A DNA stretch of 64,000 nt from Lachnospiraceae bacterium. Its GTDB lineage: Bacteria > Bacillota > Clostridia > Lachnospirales > Lachnospiraceae. Position numbers and translations under genes: made by a program. Positions 26,542-37,245 of the stretch are shown here, piece after piece (positions within the stretch are counted from its first letter, which is position 1; each line of letters starts with the position of its first letter). The notes under the pieces are model-generated. The model was not told the DNA's origin and did not search any database. It saw only the letters and a program-made list of their open reading frames with translations. The stretch is from NCBI GenBank assembly GCA_022766245.1, contig JALEPL010000033.1, positions 23,069 to 87,068 of the forward strand, in the 5' to 3' direction.

Positions 26542-28257
26542 ATGTCAACAAAAGCGTATTACCCAATTAACGAGATTGGCTTTGGAAAAGTTGGTTTTTC
26601 CAAGACACGTTCCATCATCGAAGCTCCTTTCTACGGCAATAACGTAGTTAAGGTTAACACCTTAAAAGAAGCTTATGAATTAGCAAAGAATTCACCGGGA
26701 ACAGTCGTAACAGATATGCCGATTAAGGACGGCGAGACATTTGGTCTGGAGAAGGATGCAAAGGTTTTATTATTCAACGATGGTGCAGTAACCGGACGTT
26801 ACGCAGCAGCTCGTCGTATCAAGGGTGAGCCTGGTGTGGATGATACAAAACTTGACAAGGTTGTTATGGATGCAATTTACGAGACCCGTTGGAAGACCAT
26901 GTACCATGCAGAGTGCTTCATCGGACTTGATCCTGAGTTTATGGTGAAAGCTCACCTTCTGATTCCGGAAGGAGAGGAGAACATCCTTTACAACTGGATG
27001 TTGAACTTCCAGTATATGTCTGACGAGTACGTTAAGATGTATAAGAACTCTAAGCCTGTTGGAAATGGTAATGAGCCTGATATCTATATCTTCTCTGATC
27101 CTCAGTGGGTACCCGGCAACAGACCTGACGTTGATTACAGCTGCTTAAGTGATCCTTTGACTCTGTGCTACTTCGATACCAATGCAAACTGTGCAGCAAT
27201 CCTTGGTATGAGATACTTTGGAGAGCATAAGAAGGGTACACTTACCATGGCTTGGGCTCTGGCTAACAGAAATGGTTATGCTTCCTGCCACGGTGGACAG
27301 AAAGAGTACACCCTAGAGGATGGTTCTAAGTTCGTTGCATCTGTATACGGATTGTCCGGATCAGGAAAGTCTACTTTGACACATGCAAAGCACGGCGGAA
27401 AGTATCCTGCAATCAAGGTTCTTCATGACGATGCATTCATCATCAACACTGATACCTGTGCATCTATCGCTTTGGAGCCTACTTACTTTGATAAGACAGC
27501 AGATTACCCGACCGGATGCCCGGATAACGAGTACTTACTGTCTGCTCAGAACTGCTCATGTACTATGGATAGCGAGGGCAAGATTCAGTTAGTAACTGAG
27601 GATATCAGAAATGGTAATGGACGTGCCCTCAAGTCTAAGCTCTGGTCTCCGAACCGTGTGGACAAGATTGATGCTCCGGTTAACGCAATCTTCTGGATCA
27701 TGAAGGATCCTACCCTTCCACCGGTATTAAAGTTAAAGGGTGCTGCATTGGCTTCCGTTATGGGAGCTACTTTGGCTACCAAGACTTCTACCGCAGAGCG
27801 TGTAGCTGCAGGAACTGATTTAAATGCATTGAGAATCGTTCCTTACGCAAATCCTTTCCGTACCTATCCTTTGGTAAACGACTACGAGAAGTTCAAGAAG
27901 CTGGTTGAAGAAAAGAACGTAGCTTGCTACATCGTAAATACCGGTGACTTCATGGGAACCAAGTGTAAGCCTGCGGATACCTTAGGTATCTTAGAGACTA
28001 TCGTTGAAGGCAAAGCAAACTTCGAGAAGTGGGGACCGTTCGAGGATATCGAAATCATGTATGACTGGTCTGGAAAGACTGCTGACTTTAAGCCTGATTT
28101 AGCAGACAAGGAGTATGTAGAAGCCTTAAAGAATGCTATGCAGAATCGTGTAAATGCAGTATCTGATTTCGCTGTTAAGAAAGATGGTTACGACAAGCTT
28201 CCGGATGAGGCATTGGCTGCATTACAGAAGCTGGTTGACGAGGTTTCTACCCTGTAA
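26542..28257 (+). CDS. pckA: phosphoenolpyruvate carboxykinase (ATP)
   Basis: SVYGLSGSGKSTLTHAKH, HDDAFIIN, 571 aa. Confidence 0.92.
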   Translation: MSTKAYYPINEIGFGKVGFSKTRSIIEAPFYGNNVVKVNTLKEAYELAKNSPGTVVTDMPIKDGETFGLEKDAKVLLFNDGAVTGRYAAARRIKGEPGVDDTKLDKVVMDAIYETRWKTMYHAECFIGLDPEFMVKAHLLIPEGEENILYNWMLNFQYMSDEYVKMYKNSKPVGNGNEPDIYIFSDPQWVPGNRPDVDYSCLSDPLTLCYFDTNANCAAILGMRYFGEHKKGTLTMAWALANRNGYASCHGGQKEYTLEDGSKFVASVYGLSGSGKSTLTHAKHGGKYPAIKVLHDDAFIINTDTCASIALEPTYFDKTADYPTGCPDNEYLLSAQNCSCTMDSEGKIQLVTEDIRNGNGRALKSKLWSPNRVDKIDAPVNAIFWIMKDPTLPPVLKLKGAALASVMGATLATKTSTAERVAAGTDLNALRIVPYANPFRTYPLVNDYEKFKKLVEEKNVACYIVNTGDFMGTKCKPADTLGILETIVEGKANFEKWGPFEDIEIMYDWSGKTADFKPDLADKEYVEALKNAMQNRVNAVSDFAVKKDGYDKLPDEALAALQKLVDEVSTL

Positions 28258-28381
28258 TCAAAACCAAAAACTAACAGGAATTATTGATTGCAATGTTCCG
28301 CATAATATAGTATAATCATAATTAATTAAAACAGGTCGGAGCGGAACCGCGAAGACATGAACAGTTACGTATAATCTTTTG

Positions 28382-28576
28382 TATCAGAAGAAGATGCCTG
28401 GGATGTGCGACACTCCTGCATTTTTGAACCTACATTTACTTTAAAAGGGATTCCTATATCGGCAATTGGATGTCAGGCCTCCGTTAGCAGTGGAAGACAG
28501 AAGGTTGCGTGCGGTCACCCACCTAGCTGTGGCTAGGAGTCAAAATTGCAGGAAACGGCATTTTGGGTCTTCTACG
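28382..28576 (+). ncRNA. ssrS: 6S RNA (probable)
   Basis: TATAAT at 28370-28375, then AGAAGATGCCTGGGATGTGCGAC...CATTTTTGAACCTACATTT...GTGGAAGACAGAAGG...GGTCACCCACC...GGCATTTTGGGTCTTCT; closing AGAAGA/TCTTCT stem; no ORF. Confidence 0.7.
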
Positions 28577-28659
28577 AAAGATAGCTCACGTAAGATTTTA
28601 CGAAAGACGTATTATCACAAATGATGGCAAAGTACAAAAGATGAAATACTACAAAAGAT

Positions 28660-28698
28660 AAGAAGAAGCTGCTGATGAGGCAGCTTCTTTTCTTGATT
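28660..28698 (+). terminator. Rho-independent terminator
   Basis: AAGAAGAAGCTGC TGATGAG GCAGCTTCTTTTCTT. Confidence 0.75.
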
Positions 28699-28751
28699 TA
28701 TAGGAAACATGAGAGAGAGTCGCAAGCGACTCCTTGTAATAGGAAAATCAG

Positions 28752-30989
28752 ATGGTATGGCAGACGGTGGAGAGTCTTATGAATGCGAAGGGTATATATA
28801 AAAGAATTGTAGTATGGATTGTGCCTGCCTTGATACTGGTGGTGGGGATTCTTTTGCTGGGAAGATGTGGCAAACAACAGGAAGCAGCGGATACATATAT
28901 ATGGAAAGAGGAAATTCCAGACTGGCTTAAGTTTACCGGCTTTTCTGCAGAAGATATTGAAAGCCGAATTGGTGAATCAGGAAGAGTGTCCAGAAAAGAT
29001 GTGGATACACTGGTAGCGATGCTTCACTTGTCAGACGAGATAGAAGTAAACGCTCAGGGGCGTTATCTGACCCGAGCAGAGTGGGTGGTATTATACCGAA
29101 AGTTTTTGGATTATTATGAAGCAAATCAGGTGCAGGAAAAAGATGTAATTTTGCTGGAGACAAATGAAGAAATATGGACAACGGCGGAGGGGGACTTTTA
29201 TTGTGAAGAAGTGTCTTTTTTGGTAGAGCCTTTTTATGCATATACTGTTTTCTTCGAAGGAGATTATATTTTGGGTGTGGCAGGTAAAGTGGAATCAGAG
29301 ACTGTACTTGAAAATGAATATATCGTGGAATGTGCCAATGAGAAACTCATTTTTATGTGTGATAATACAGAATATCAGGTAGAGGTGGACAGTGAGCAGA
29401 CGATTTCCGGTGTGGTGGCAGACCTGGTTTTTTTAGATGGAAAAATCACCTGTATCCGGAAGAAGGAAGATCAGATTCAGGGAAAGCTTTTGGCGTTAAC
29501 GGATACGTATGCGGAAATCAAGGGATATGGCCAGGTTCCCTGTAGTGAAAAAATGAAGTTTTACTCCACTTACGATGGAATCAGGGAGTCAAAAAAAGAA
29601 GAACTTCTTTTGGAGAATATGGAGATTACCTATGTTGTGGCGGAAGGGGAAATCTGCGCATTTTTAATGAAGGAGGCAGCTGCTCTTGAAAATATCCGTG
29701 TGCTGATTTTAAATGGGGAAAGTCCTTATTATGAGAATATTTATATCAACGGAGATGGGCCGGTTAAAATATCTATCGGTGATAATGTGAATCAGGTGGA
29801 GGGCGGTGCACTGGTCACGGCATCTGATTATCAGGAAAAATTGGCGGAAGATACGGTATTTTTAACTTCGGCGGATGGAAGTTTTCCTCTGTATCTGACG
29901 GATGCATCCGGTGCGCGGATCAGTAACGGATATTGTGGGACTCTGGAGCTTCGTCATTATGAAGCAGGGTATACTGTAGTGAATGTGCTGCCTTTGGAGA
30001 CATATATAAAAGGGGTGATTTCCAGCGAAATGCCTGCAACCTACGAACTGGAAGCGTTGAAATGCCAGGCAGTCTGTGCCAGAAGCTATGCTTATCGTCA
30101 GCTTTTGGAGAACCACTATCCGGAGCTTGGGGCACATGTGGATGACAGTACCAATTATCAGGTTTATAACAAGAGTGCACCTTCTCCTGTGACCGATCAG
30201 GCGGTGGATGAGACAGTGGGGCAAGTGCTTTGCTGGGGGGATCAGGTGATTGAAGCCTTTTATTATTCTACCTCCTATGGACATTCCGGCGATTATACAG
30301 CATGGAATCTGGATGCAGCGGAGTACCCATATCTATCTGGTTATTGGCTGCGTCAGTCTGAGGGAACAGTAGATTTGTCCAATGAAACTGCATTTTCCGA
30401 GTATATCAGACAGCCAGATTCGGAATGCTATGAGTCAGACATTAAGTTTTTTCGCTGGACCGCCGATTTGAATTTCACAGAAAGAAAGGATGCATTGTGT
30501 ACTCGTATCCGGGACAGAAAATCTTTGCAGCCGGAGATGATACACTATTACAAAAAGAGTGATGGGGAGGAAACAGATTCTTTGGAACACTTTGGAGAAC
30601 TGATTGGAATCAGTATTGCAGGTAGAGACAGTAGTGGTGTTATAGAAAGACTTGATCTTTTGTTTGAGAAAGGAACCGTCTCCATTTCTTCTGAGTATAA
30701 CATGCGTTACATTTTGGCAAGTGGATTGTCGCGGGTCATATGGCAGGATGGAAGCACAACGGATAGCGCTGGATTGATTCCCAGTTCCTATTTCACGATT
30801 GCAGAAAACGGAAACGGAAGCTATACATTATGTGGTGGTGGATATGGGCACGGATTGGGCATGAGTCAGAATGGTGCACAAAGGCTGGCACAAAACGGAT
30901 GGAAGATGGAGGATATTCTGAAGAAATTCTATCCGGATACCGGCATTTGTAATCTGTATTGTCTGGCTGATGAATTTGTAGTAGAATGA
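28752..30989 (+). CDS. SpoIID/LytB domain-containing protein
   Basis: VLPLETYIKGVISSEMPATYELEALKCQAVCARSYAYRQL...GGGYGHGLGMSQNGAQRLAQNGWKMEDILKKFYP. Confidence 0.93.
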   Translation: MVWQTVESLMNAKGIYKRIVVWIVPALILVVGILLLGRCGKQQEAADTYIWKEEIPDWLKFTGFSAEDIESRIGESGRVSRKDVDTLVAMLHLSDEIEVNAQGRYLTRAEWVVLYRKFLDYYEANQVQEKDVILLETNEEIWTTAEGDFYCEEVSFLVEPFYAYTVFFEGDYILGVAGKVESETVLENEYIVECANEKLIFMCDNTEYQVEVDSEQTISGVVADLVFLDGKITCIRKKEDQIQGKLLALTDTYAEIKGYGQVPCSEKMKFYSTYDGIRESKKEELLLENMEITYVVAEGEICAFLMKEAAALENIRVLILNGESPYYENIYINGDGPVKISIGDNVNQVEGGALVTASDYQEKLAEDTVFLTSADGSFPLYLTDASGARISNGYCGTLELRHYEAGYTVVNVLPLETYIKGVISSEMPATYELEALKCQAVCARSYAYRQLLENHYPELGAHVDDSTNYQVYNKSAPSPVTDQAVDETVGQVLCWGDQVIEAFYYSTSYGHSGDYTAWNLDAAEYPYLSGYWLRQSEGTVDLSNETAFSEYIRQPDSECYESDIKFFRWTADLNFTERKDALCTRIRDRKSLQPEMIHYYKKSDGEETDSLEHFGELIGISIAGRDSSGVIERLDLLFEKGTVSISSEYNMRYILASGLSRVIWQDGSTTDSAGLIPSSYFTIAENGNGSYTLCGGGYGHGLGMSQNGAQRLAQNGWKMEDILKKFYPDTGICNLYCLADEFVVE

Positions 30990-31049
30990 GTGTGACTATA
31001 AAGGTAATGAATCGTTGCGAATGAGGGAAGAAAGCTACGGGAGGATTTT

Positions 31050-31898
31050 ATGATCTGGAAAATGATTGGCAATGTAAAGGCATTTATGGATAAATGCAAG
31101 CGTGACAATATTAATGCGTTTGCAGCCCAAACGGCCTACTTTCTTATTTTGTCCGTGATTCCTTTTCTCATGGTATTCAGTGCCTTGCTTCAATACACGC
31201 CGGTGACGGAAGGAATGCTGCTTGATACGGTCAATCGTGTCATGCCTGAGTATATTGCGCCTTTTATGGTGTCTATCATCAATGAAGTGTATACCAGGTC
31301 GATTGGAATCGTGTCGGTGGCTATTATTGTGGCTGTCTGGTCATCGGCAAAGGGTGTCCAGTATCTGGTGAATGGGTTGAATGTAATCAACGATATCAAT
31401 GAGACAAGAAACTGGTTTGTGCTGCGATTCTGGGCGGTGATTTATACCATTGTCTTCGTGATTGCCATTACGATTACGCTTGTTCTGGTGGTTTTTGGTG
31501 CTTCCCTACAGGAACTGATTTTGCGGTATCTGCCATTTTTAGGATCCGTAACAGAATTAATCCTGGGAACCGGAAGCCCACTGATGCTTTTGTTTCTGAT
31601 CATATTTTTTACCGTTGTATTTTCTTTGTTGCCGAATCGCAAGATAAAGCTTCGATCCCAGATACCGGGCGCAGTTTTGTGTGCGTTATTGTGGTATTTG
31701 CTTTCTTTTGGAATATCCATATATATCAATTATTTTAATGGCTTTTCCATGTACGGAAGTCTTACCACGATTGTATTGATTATGCTGTGGCTGTATTTTT
31801 GTATGTATACCATGATGATGTGTGCGGAGTTCAATATTGTTTTCAACGAACATATAGAGCGGATTATGTATCGGAAAAAGCATAAAAAAAGCACTTGA
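31050..31898 (+). CDS. YihY/BrkB-family inner membrane protein
   Basis: FAAQTAYFLILSVIPFLMVFSALLQYTP, SLLPNRKIKLRSQIPGAVLCALLWYLLSFGISIYINYFNGFSMYGSL. Confidence 0.92.
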   Translation: MIWKMIGNVKAFMDKCKRDNINAFAAQTAYFLILSVIPFLMVFSALLQYTPVTEGMLLDTVNRVMPEYIAPFMVSIINEVYTRSIGIVSVAIIVAVWSSAKGVQYLVNGLNVINDINETRNWFVLRFWAVIYTIVFVIAITITLVLVVFGASLQELILRYLPFLGSVTELILGTGSPLMLLFLIIFFTVVFSLLPNRKIKLRSQIPGAVLCALLWYLLSFGISIYINYFNGFSMYGSLTTIVLIMLWLYFCMYTMMMCAEFNIVFNEHIERIMYRKKHKKST

Positions 31899-31904
31899 TT
31901 TTTC

Positions 31905-31933
31905 TTGCCATTTGGCAATTCATGTGATAAGAT
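31905..31933 (+). promoter_or_regulatory. Putative promoter of the T-box-pheST transcript
   Basis: TTGCCA (31905-31910), 17-nt spacer, TAAGAT (31928-31933). Confidence 0.5.
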
Positions 31934-31939
31934 TACCAT

Positions 31940-32208
31940 TGGCTATAAGAAAATGCTTAGATGGTGAGCAGTAGGCGGATATGCTTTTTTCAGAGAGAGA
32001 GAATCGTTGGCTGAAAGTTCTCTTAAGGTAAGGTGTCAGCTGAATTTCACACCGGAGCAGCGCAGGGGAAGATAGAAAAGTAAGTAGTCTGCGACGTTCA
32101 TACACGTTACGTATTTGAGAGTCTGTTAAAATGACAGGAATCAGGGTGGTACCGCGGAGTATATTCGTCCCTAGGAAGGGATGAGTATCCTCTGCGTTTT
32201 TTCTTTTT
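31940..32208 (+). promoter_or_regulatory. T-box riboswitch, probable Phe specifier (TTC)
   Basis: AGGGTGGTACCGCGG at ~32143-32157 followed by a terminator hairpin (CGTCCCTAGGAAGGGATG...TTTTTT); candidate specifier TTC at 32046-32048; upstream of pheS. Confidence 0.9.
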
Positions 32209-32253
32209 ATGCACACGAGGCGGAAAGGAAATATATATAAAGGAGATAGAACT

Positions 32254-33276
32254 ATGAAAGAGAAATTGCAAAGCATCAGAGAACAGGCAATCGCTGATAT
32301 TGAAAATTCTGCTAATCTGGAAACGTTGAATGAAGTACGTATGTCTATTCTTGGGAAGAAAGGTGAACTTTCAGCGGTATTAAAGGGTATGAAGGATGTG
32401 GCACCGGAGGATCGTCCCAAGGTGGGTCAGTGGGTGAATGAAACCAAGGAAGCCATTGAATCGGCTTTAGACGAGAAGAAGAAAATGTTGGAGGAGGAAA
32501 AGCTGCGACTTCGCTATGAGAGCGAGAAAATAGATGTAACCATGCCGGCGGAGCAGCGTGCGCATGGAAATCTGCATCCCATTACGCAGGTGCGCAATCA
32601 ATTGACGGATATTTTTGGATCTATGGGATTTGAGGTATATGAGGGGGCTGAGATTGAGACAGATTACTATAACTTTACGGCATTGAACACGCCGCAGGAT
32701 CATCCGGCAAGAGATATGCAGGATACCTTTTATTTGTCACCGGAGTTTTTGCTGAGAACACAGACATCTGCAGGACAGATTCATGTAATGGAAGCAAAGA
32801 AGCCTCCGATTAAGGTGATTTCACCTGGAAAGGTATTCCGTTCCGACGATGATGCTACCCATTCTCCGATGTTTACACAGATGGAGGGACTAGTGGTAGA
32901 TGAAGGAATTACATTGTGTGACTTAAAAGGAATGCTGGATGAATTCGTTCAGGAAATCTTTGGAAAAGGAACTACAACACGTTTGAGACCTTCTTACTTC
33001 CCGTTTACAGAGCCTTCGGTAGAAGTGGATGTGAGCTGTTTCCAGTGCGGTGGAAAGGGCTGTAAGCTGTGTAAGGGTACCGGATGGATTGAGGTGCTGG
33101 GTGCCGGAATGGTGAATAAGAAAGTATTGGAAGGATGCAACATCGATACGGATGTGTACAGCGGATTTGCTTTTGGTATCGGCGTGGAGCGTATTGCCAT
33201 GTTAAAATACGGCATCAACAACATTAAGTTATTGTTTGAATCAGATCTGCGTGTGTTAAAGCAGATTGATGACTAA
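32254..33276 (+). CDS. pheS: phenylalanyl-tRNA synthetase alpha subunit
   Basis: [30 protein letters not shown]...[12 protein letters not shown]; start at MKEKLQS. Confidence 0.97.
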   Translation: MKEKLQSIREQAIADIENSANLETLNEVRMSILGKKGELSAVLKGMKDVAPEDRPKVGQWVNETKEAIESALDEKKKMLEEEKLRLRYESEKIDVTMPAEQRAHGNLHPITQVRNQLTDIFGSMGFEVYEGAEIETDYYNFTALNTPQDHPARDMQDTFYLSPEFLLRTQTSAGQIHVMEAKKPPIKVISPGKVFRSDDDATHSPMFTQMEGLVVDEGITLCDLKGMLDEFVQEIFGKGTTTRLRPSYFPFTEPSVEVDVSCFQCGGKGCKLCKGTGWIEVLGAGMVNKKVLEGCNIDTDVYSGFAFGIGVERIAMLKYGINNIKLLFESDLRVLKQIDD

Positions 33277-33299
33277 TAGATAGAAGAAGGAGGCTTATC

Positions 33300-35720
33300 A
33301 TGTTAGCACCGTTAAGTTGGTTAAAGGAATATGTAGATATTGATGTTACTCCGAAGGAATTGGAAGAAAAGCTTTTTTCCTGCGGATTTGAAGTAGAGGA
33401 ATTGATTGAAGTTGGCAAAGATGTCAGTAATGTGGTGGTAGGACAGGTGGAGTCCTGCGAGCCGATTCCAGAGACCCATCTGAATGTTTGCCAGGTTAAT
33501 GCCGGAGAACACGGTACGTTCCAAATCTGCTGTGGAGCAGATAATGTCAGGGCCGGAGGTAAGTTCCCGTTGGCTTTGATTGGAGCTACTGTATATGCTA
33601 CGGCAAAGGATCATGTGACTATTGAGGGAGTCATGAAGATTAAAAAGGGCAAGCTGAGAGGATATGAGTCTTTCGGTATGCTCTGTTCCGGCACGGAACT
33701 TGGATTGAGTGAAGATCTCTATCCGGGCGCAGGATACAACGGACTTCTGGTTCTGCCGGAGGATGCACCGGTGGGCGCAGATGTAAAGCCTATTTTGGGA
33801 ATGGATGACTGGATTTTTGATATTGCAATTACAGCAAATCGTCCGGATTGTCAGAGTATTTATGGAATAGCCAGAGAAGTGGCCGCTGTGTTAGGCAAGG
33901 AGTGTCGGGAGCCGGCACTGGATTATACCGAGACGGATGTGGAAAGAATACCATTTTCTGTCTGCGTAGATGCACCGGATATCTGCCCGCGATATATTGC
34001 ACATTATGTGTATGATGTCGAAATCAAAGAGTCGCCGGCATGGATGAAGCGCAGACTGGCTTTGGTGGGATGTTCTTCTATCTCCAATGTGGTAGATATT
34101 ACGAACTACGTGTTAAAGGAACTGGGTCAGCCTATGCATGCCTTTGACAATAATTATCTGGAGCAGGATCGGATTCAGGTGAGACGGGCAAATAATGGGG
34201 AGAAGATTGTGACTTTAGATGAGAAAGAGTTTACCCTGAATGAATCCAATCTGGTGATTTGCGATGGAGTAAAACCAGTTGCTTTAGCAGGTATTATGGG
34301 TGGTCTGAATTCTGAAATCAAAGACGATACCACGGAGGTCATGTTTGAGTCTGCCAAATTTGCGCGAGATAATATCCGTAAGAGCTCCCGCGCATTAGGA
34401 CAGGCTTCTGATTCCAGTGCCCGTTATGCGAAGGGTGTGGACGAGTACACCACAGTGATGGCCATGAAACGTGCGCTGCATTTGATTGAGGAACTGGGTT
34501 GCGGTAAAGTATCTAAGACTCATGTGGATATCAATACGGGAAATTCCATCGAGCCTCATGAAATGAAGGTAAGTGTCAGCCGTGTGAATGGTGTGCTGGG
34601 TATTACCGTTCCTACAGAGGAGATGACTCGGATTCTGACTGCACTGCAGTTTGCACCGGTGATTGATGGGGATGAGCTGACCATCCGGATTCCGGCATAC
34701 CGTGAAGATATGGAGTCCTATCCGGATGTGGCAGAGGAAGTAATCCGTATGTATGGGTATGACCATGTGATTCCGACCTTTATGCCATCAGCAAAGGTTA
34801 CTATGGGAGGACTGAATTTAAGACAGAAGAGTGAACTGAAAATCAAACGAGCGCTTTGTGGCGCAGGTGCGTATGAGGCAATTCATTATTCTTTCTTCTC
34901 ACCATCTGATTTGGATTTGCTGCGTTTACCTGAAGACGCAAAAGAACGTCATGCAATCCAGCTCATGAATCCTATTAATGTGGATCTGTCACTGATGCGT
35001 ACCACTTTGGCATCAGAGATGATTTATGCCATCGGACGAAATCAGAAGAAGGGGAATTTGGAGGGACGTCTCTTTGAACTGGGAAATATTTTTATCCCTA
35101 AGGATTTGCCCCTTACAGAGTATCCGGACGAGAGAGAGACGTTATGCGTCGGTGTGTTTGGTGAAAAAGAGAGCTTTTTCACTTTGAAGGGATTAGCTGA
35201 GACAGTGGCAGACACGCTTGATGTAACCTTTACCTATGAACCTGTCACAAAAACATTTCTGCATCCTTACCAGACTGCTGCTGTATTCTGTGAAGGATTG
35301 GAAGTGGGATATTTGGGTAAACTGAGTTATGAGATTCAGGACGAATTGGATATGCGTATGCCTGCTTACATCATGGAACTGGATCTTCGAGTATTGTCTC
35401 AGTGGTATGGCAAGGAGCAGGTCTTCCAGCCATTACCGAAATATGAGGAAGAAAAGCGTGATTTTGCCTTTGTGGTGGATAAGAATATTACCTGTGCCCA
35501 GATTGAGAATGGTATACGGGAAGCCTGCAGCTATGTGACAAATGTGCATCTGTTTGATGTTTACGAGGGAAAACAGTTGGCTGAAAACAAAAAGAGTATG
35601 GCATTTTCCGTAGTGTTTACCCCCCGTGAAGAGGAGTTTACCAATGAGTTGGTGGAAGGCTTTGTGGCAAAGATTTTAAAGAATCTGGACAAAAAACTGG
35701 GCGTGACCTTACGTGCATAG
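33300..35720 (+). CDS. pheT: phenylalanyl-tRNA synthetase beta subunit
   Basis: 806 aa; tRNA-binding domain, GYESFGMLCSGTELGLSED, TANRPDCQSIYGIAREVAA. Confidence 0.97.
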   Translation: MLAPLSWLKEYVDIDVTPKELEEKLFSCGFEVEELIEVGKDVSNVVVGQVESCEPIPETHLNVCQVNAGEHGTFQICCGADNVRAGGKFPLALIGATVYATAKDHVTIEGVMKIKKGKLRGYESFGMLCSGTELGLSEDLYPGAGYNGLLVLPEDAPVGADVKPILGMDDWIFDIAITANRPDCQSIYGIAREVAAVLGKECREPALDYTETDVERIPFSVCVDAPDICPRYIAHYVYDVEIKESPAWMKRRLALVGCSSISNVVDITNYVLKELGQPMHAFDNNYLEQDRIQVRRANNGEKIVTLDEKEFTLNESNLVICDGVKPVALAGIMGGLNSEIKDDTTEVMFESAKFARDNIRKSSRALGQASDSSARYAKGVDEYTTVMAMKRALHLIEELGCGKVSKTHVDINTGNSIEPHEMKVSVSRVNGVLGITVPTEEMTRILTALQFAPVIDGDELTIRIPAYREDMESYPDVAEEVIRMYGYDHVIPTFMPSAKVTMGGLNLRQKSELKIKRALCGAGAYEAIHYSFFSPSDLDLLRLPEDAKERHAIQLMNPINVDLSLMRTTLASEMIYAIGRNQKKGNLEGRLFELGNIFIPKDLPLTEYPDERETLCVGVFGEKESFFTLKGLAETVADTLDVTFTYEPVTKTFLHPYQTAAVFCEGLEVGYLGKLSYEIQDELDMRMPAYIMELDLRVLSQWYGKEQVFQPLPKYEEEKRDFAFVVDKNITCAQIENGIREACSYVTNVHLFDVYEGKQLAENKKSMAFSVVFTPREEEFTNELVEGFVAKILKNLDKKLGVTLRA

Positions 35721-35738
35721 AAGAAGTAGGACAAGTTT

Positions 35739-36764
35739 ATGGATGTAAAAGATTTTGATTATGAATTACCGGAGGAGCTGATTGCACAGGATCCTTTGGA
35801 GGACCGCTCCTCCTCCCGGCTTATGGTTTTGAATCGGGAAACTGGAGCGGTGCAGCATAAAATTTTTAAAGATGTCATCGATTATTTGAATCCCGGTGAC
35901 TGTCTGGTTATCAATAATACCAAAGTGATTCCTGCCCGATTATTTGGCGTGAAGGAAGGCACAGAAGCTAAAATTGAGATATTACTTCTGAAACGTCACA
36001 GTGATGATGTGTGGGAGACACTGGTGAAACCAGGGAAAAAGTGTAAAATCGGGACTAGAATTTCTTTCGGAGAAGGACTTTTGGTGGGAGAAGTGGTTGA
36101 TGTGGTGGAGGAAGGAAACCGCATGATCCGTTTCAATTATGAGGGGATTTTTGAAGAGGTTTTAGATCAATTGGGACAGATGCCTCTTCCGCCTTACATT
36201 ACCCATCAGTTGAAGGATAAGAACCGTTATCAGACAGTTTATGCCAAATATGATGGCTCTGCGGCGGCACCTACAGCAGGTCTTCATTTTACACCGGAAT
36301 TGCTGGAGCAAATTCGGGGAAAGGGTGTAGAAATCGCGGAAGTTACGTTACATGTTGGTTTAGGAACGTTTCGACCGGTGAAGGTGGATACCATCGAGGA
36401 ACATCATATGCATTCGGAATTCTATCGGATCGAGCAGGCGGAAGCGGATAAAATCAATCGTGCGAAGAAAAGTGGACATCGAATCATTGCAGTGGGAACC
36501 ACAAGTACCCGTACTCTGGAATCAGCTGCGGAGCCGGATGGTTGTCTGACTGAAAAAAGTGGATGGACTGATATTTTTATCTATCCGGGTTATAAGTTCA
36601 AGGTAATTGATGGCTTAATCACGAATTTTCATTTGCCACAGTCTACGCTTGTGATGCTTGTTTCTGCACTGGCTGGAAGAGAGCATGTACTGAATGCATA
36701 TCGTCAGGCGGTGGAAGAGCGTTATCGATTCTTTAGTTTTGGAGATGCAATGCTGATTTTTTAG
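35739..36764 (+). CDS. queA: S-adenosylmethionine:tRNA ribosyltransferase-isomerase
   Basis: [55 protein letters not shown]. Confidence 0.97.
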   Translation: MDVKDFDYELPEELIAQDPLEDRSSSRLMVLNRETGAVQHKIFKDVIDYLNPGDCLVINNTKVIPARLFGVKEGTEAKIEILLLKRHSDDVWETLVKPGKKCKIGTRISFGEGLLVGEVVDVVEEGNRMIRFNYEGIFEEVLDQLGQMPLPPYITHQLKDKNRYQTVYAKYDGSAAAPTAGLHFTPELLEQIRGKGVEIAEVTLHVGLGTFRPVKVDTIEEHHMHSEFYRIEQAEADKINRAKKSGHRIIAVGTTSTRTLESAAEPDGCLTEKSGWTDIFIYPGYKFKVIDGLITNFHLPQSTLVMLVSALAGREHVLNAYRQAVEERYRFFSFGDAMLIF

Positions 36765-36836
36765 AAACAAGGTTGTAAAACTCGAAAAAGTATTATAGAA
36801 TAGAACAAATAGAGTATTCAGTGTAAGGAGAAAACC

Positions 36837-37178
36837 ATGGAAGAGAAGAGAAAACATAAACGTCTTGATCTGGATGTGCAGATACAGCTGGAGAAGCTGG
36901 ACCAGGGTGGTGTGACGACATTGAAGCTTATACATGTGGACGTGACGGATATTTCCCGTTCCGGACTTGGTTTCCTGTCGGATAAGATGTTGGAGATTGG
37001 TAGTTTCTATGATACCAAGATACAGATTTGGACAAAAGAAATCATTAATGCAGTGGTGGAAATCGTGCGTTGTGAAAGTCGTCCGGATGGAAAGTTTAAG
37101 TATGGATGTACTTTCGTGGGAATGACAGATACGGAAGCACTAAAGATTGATATTTACCAGATTTTTAATGATGTATAA
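36837..37178 (+). CDS. PilZ domain-containing protein
   Basis: EKRKHKRLDLDVQIQLE...VDVTDISRSGLGFLSDK. Confidence 0.88.
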   Translation: MEEKRKHKRLDLDVQIQLEKLDQGGVTTLKLIHVDVTDISRSGLGFLSDKMLEIGSFYDTKIQIWTKEIINAVVEIVRCESRPDGKFKYGCTFVGMTDTEALKIDIYQIFNDV

Positions 37179-37194
37179 GTCAGTATATGAAAAG

Positions 37195-37239
37195 GCCACA
37201 GGCAATGATGGAATCCTTCTTGATTCGGTTGCCTGTGGC
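37195..37239. terminator. Bidirectional terminator between convergent genes
   Basis: GCCACAGGCAA (37195-37205) / TTGCCTGTGGC (37229-37239). Confidence 0.75.
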
Positions 37240-37245
37240 TTTCTG

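Noticed and set aside
32041-32205. Reading the 5' region of pheS as coding (ORF 32209 start)
   Set aside because: The region is the T-box antiterminator/terminator; the true start is the SD-preceded ATG at 32254.
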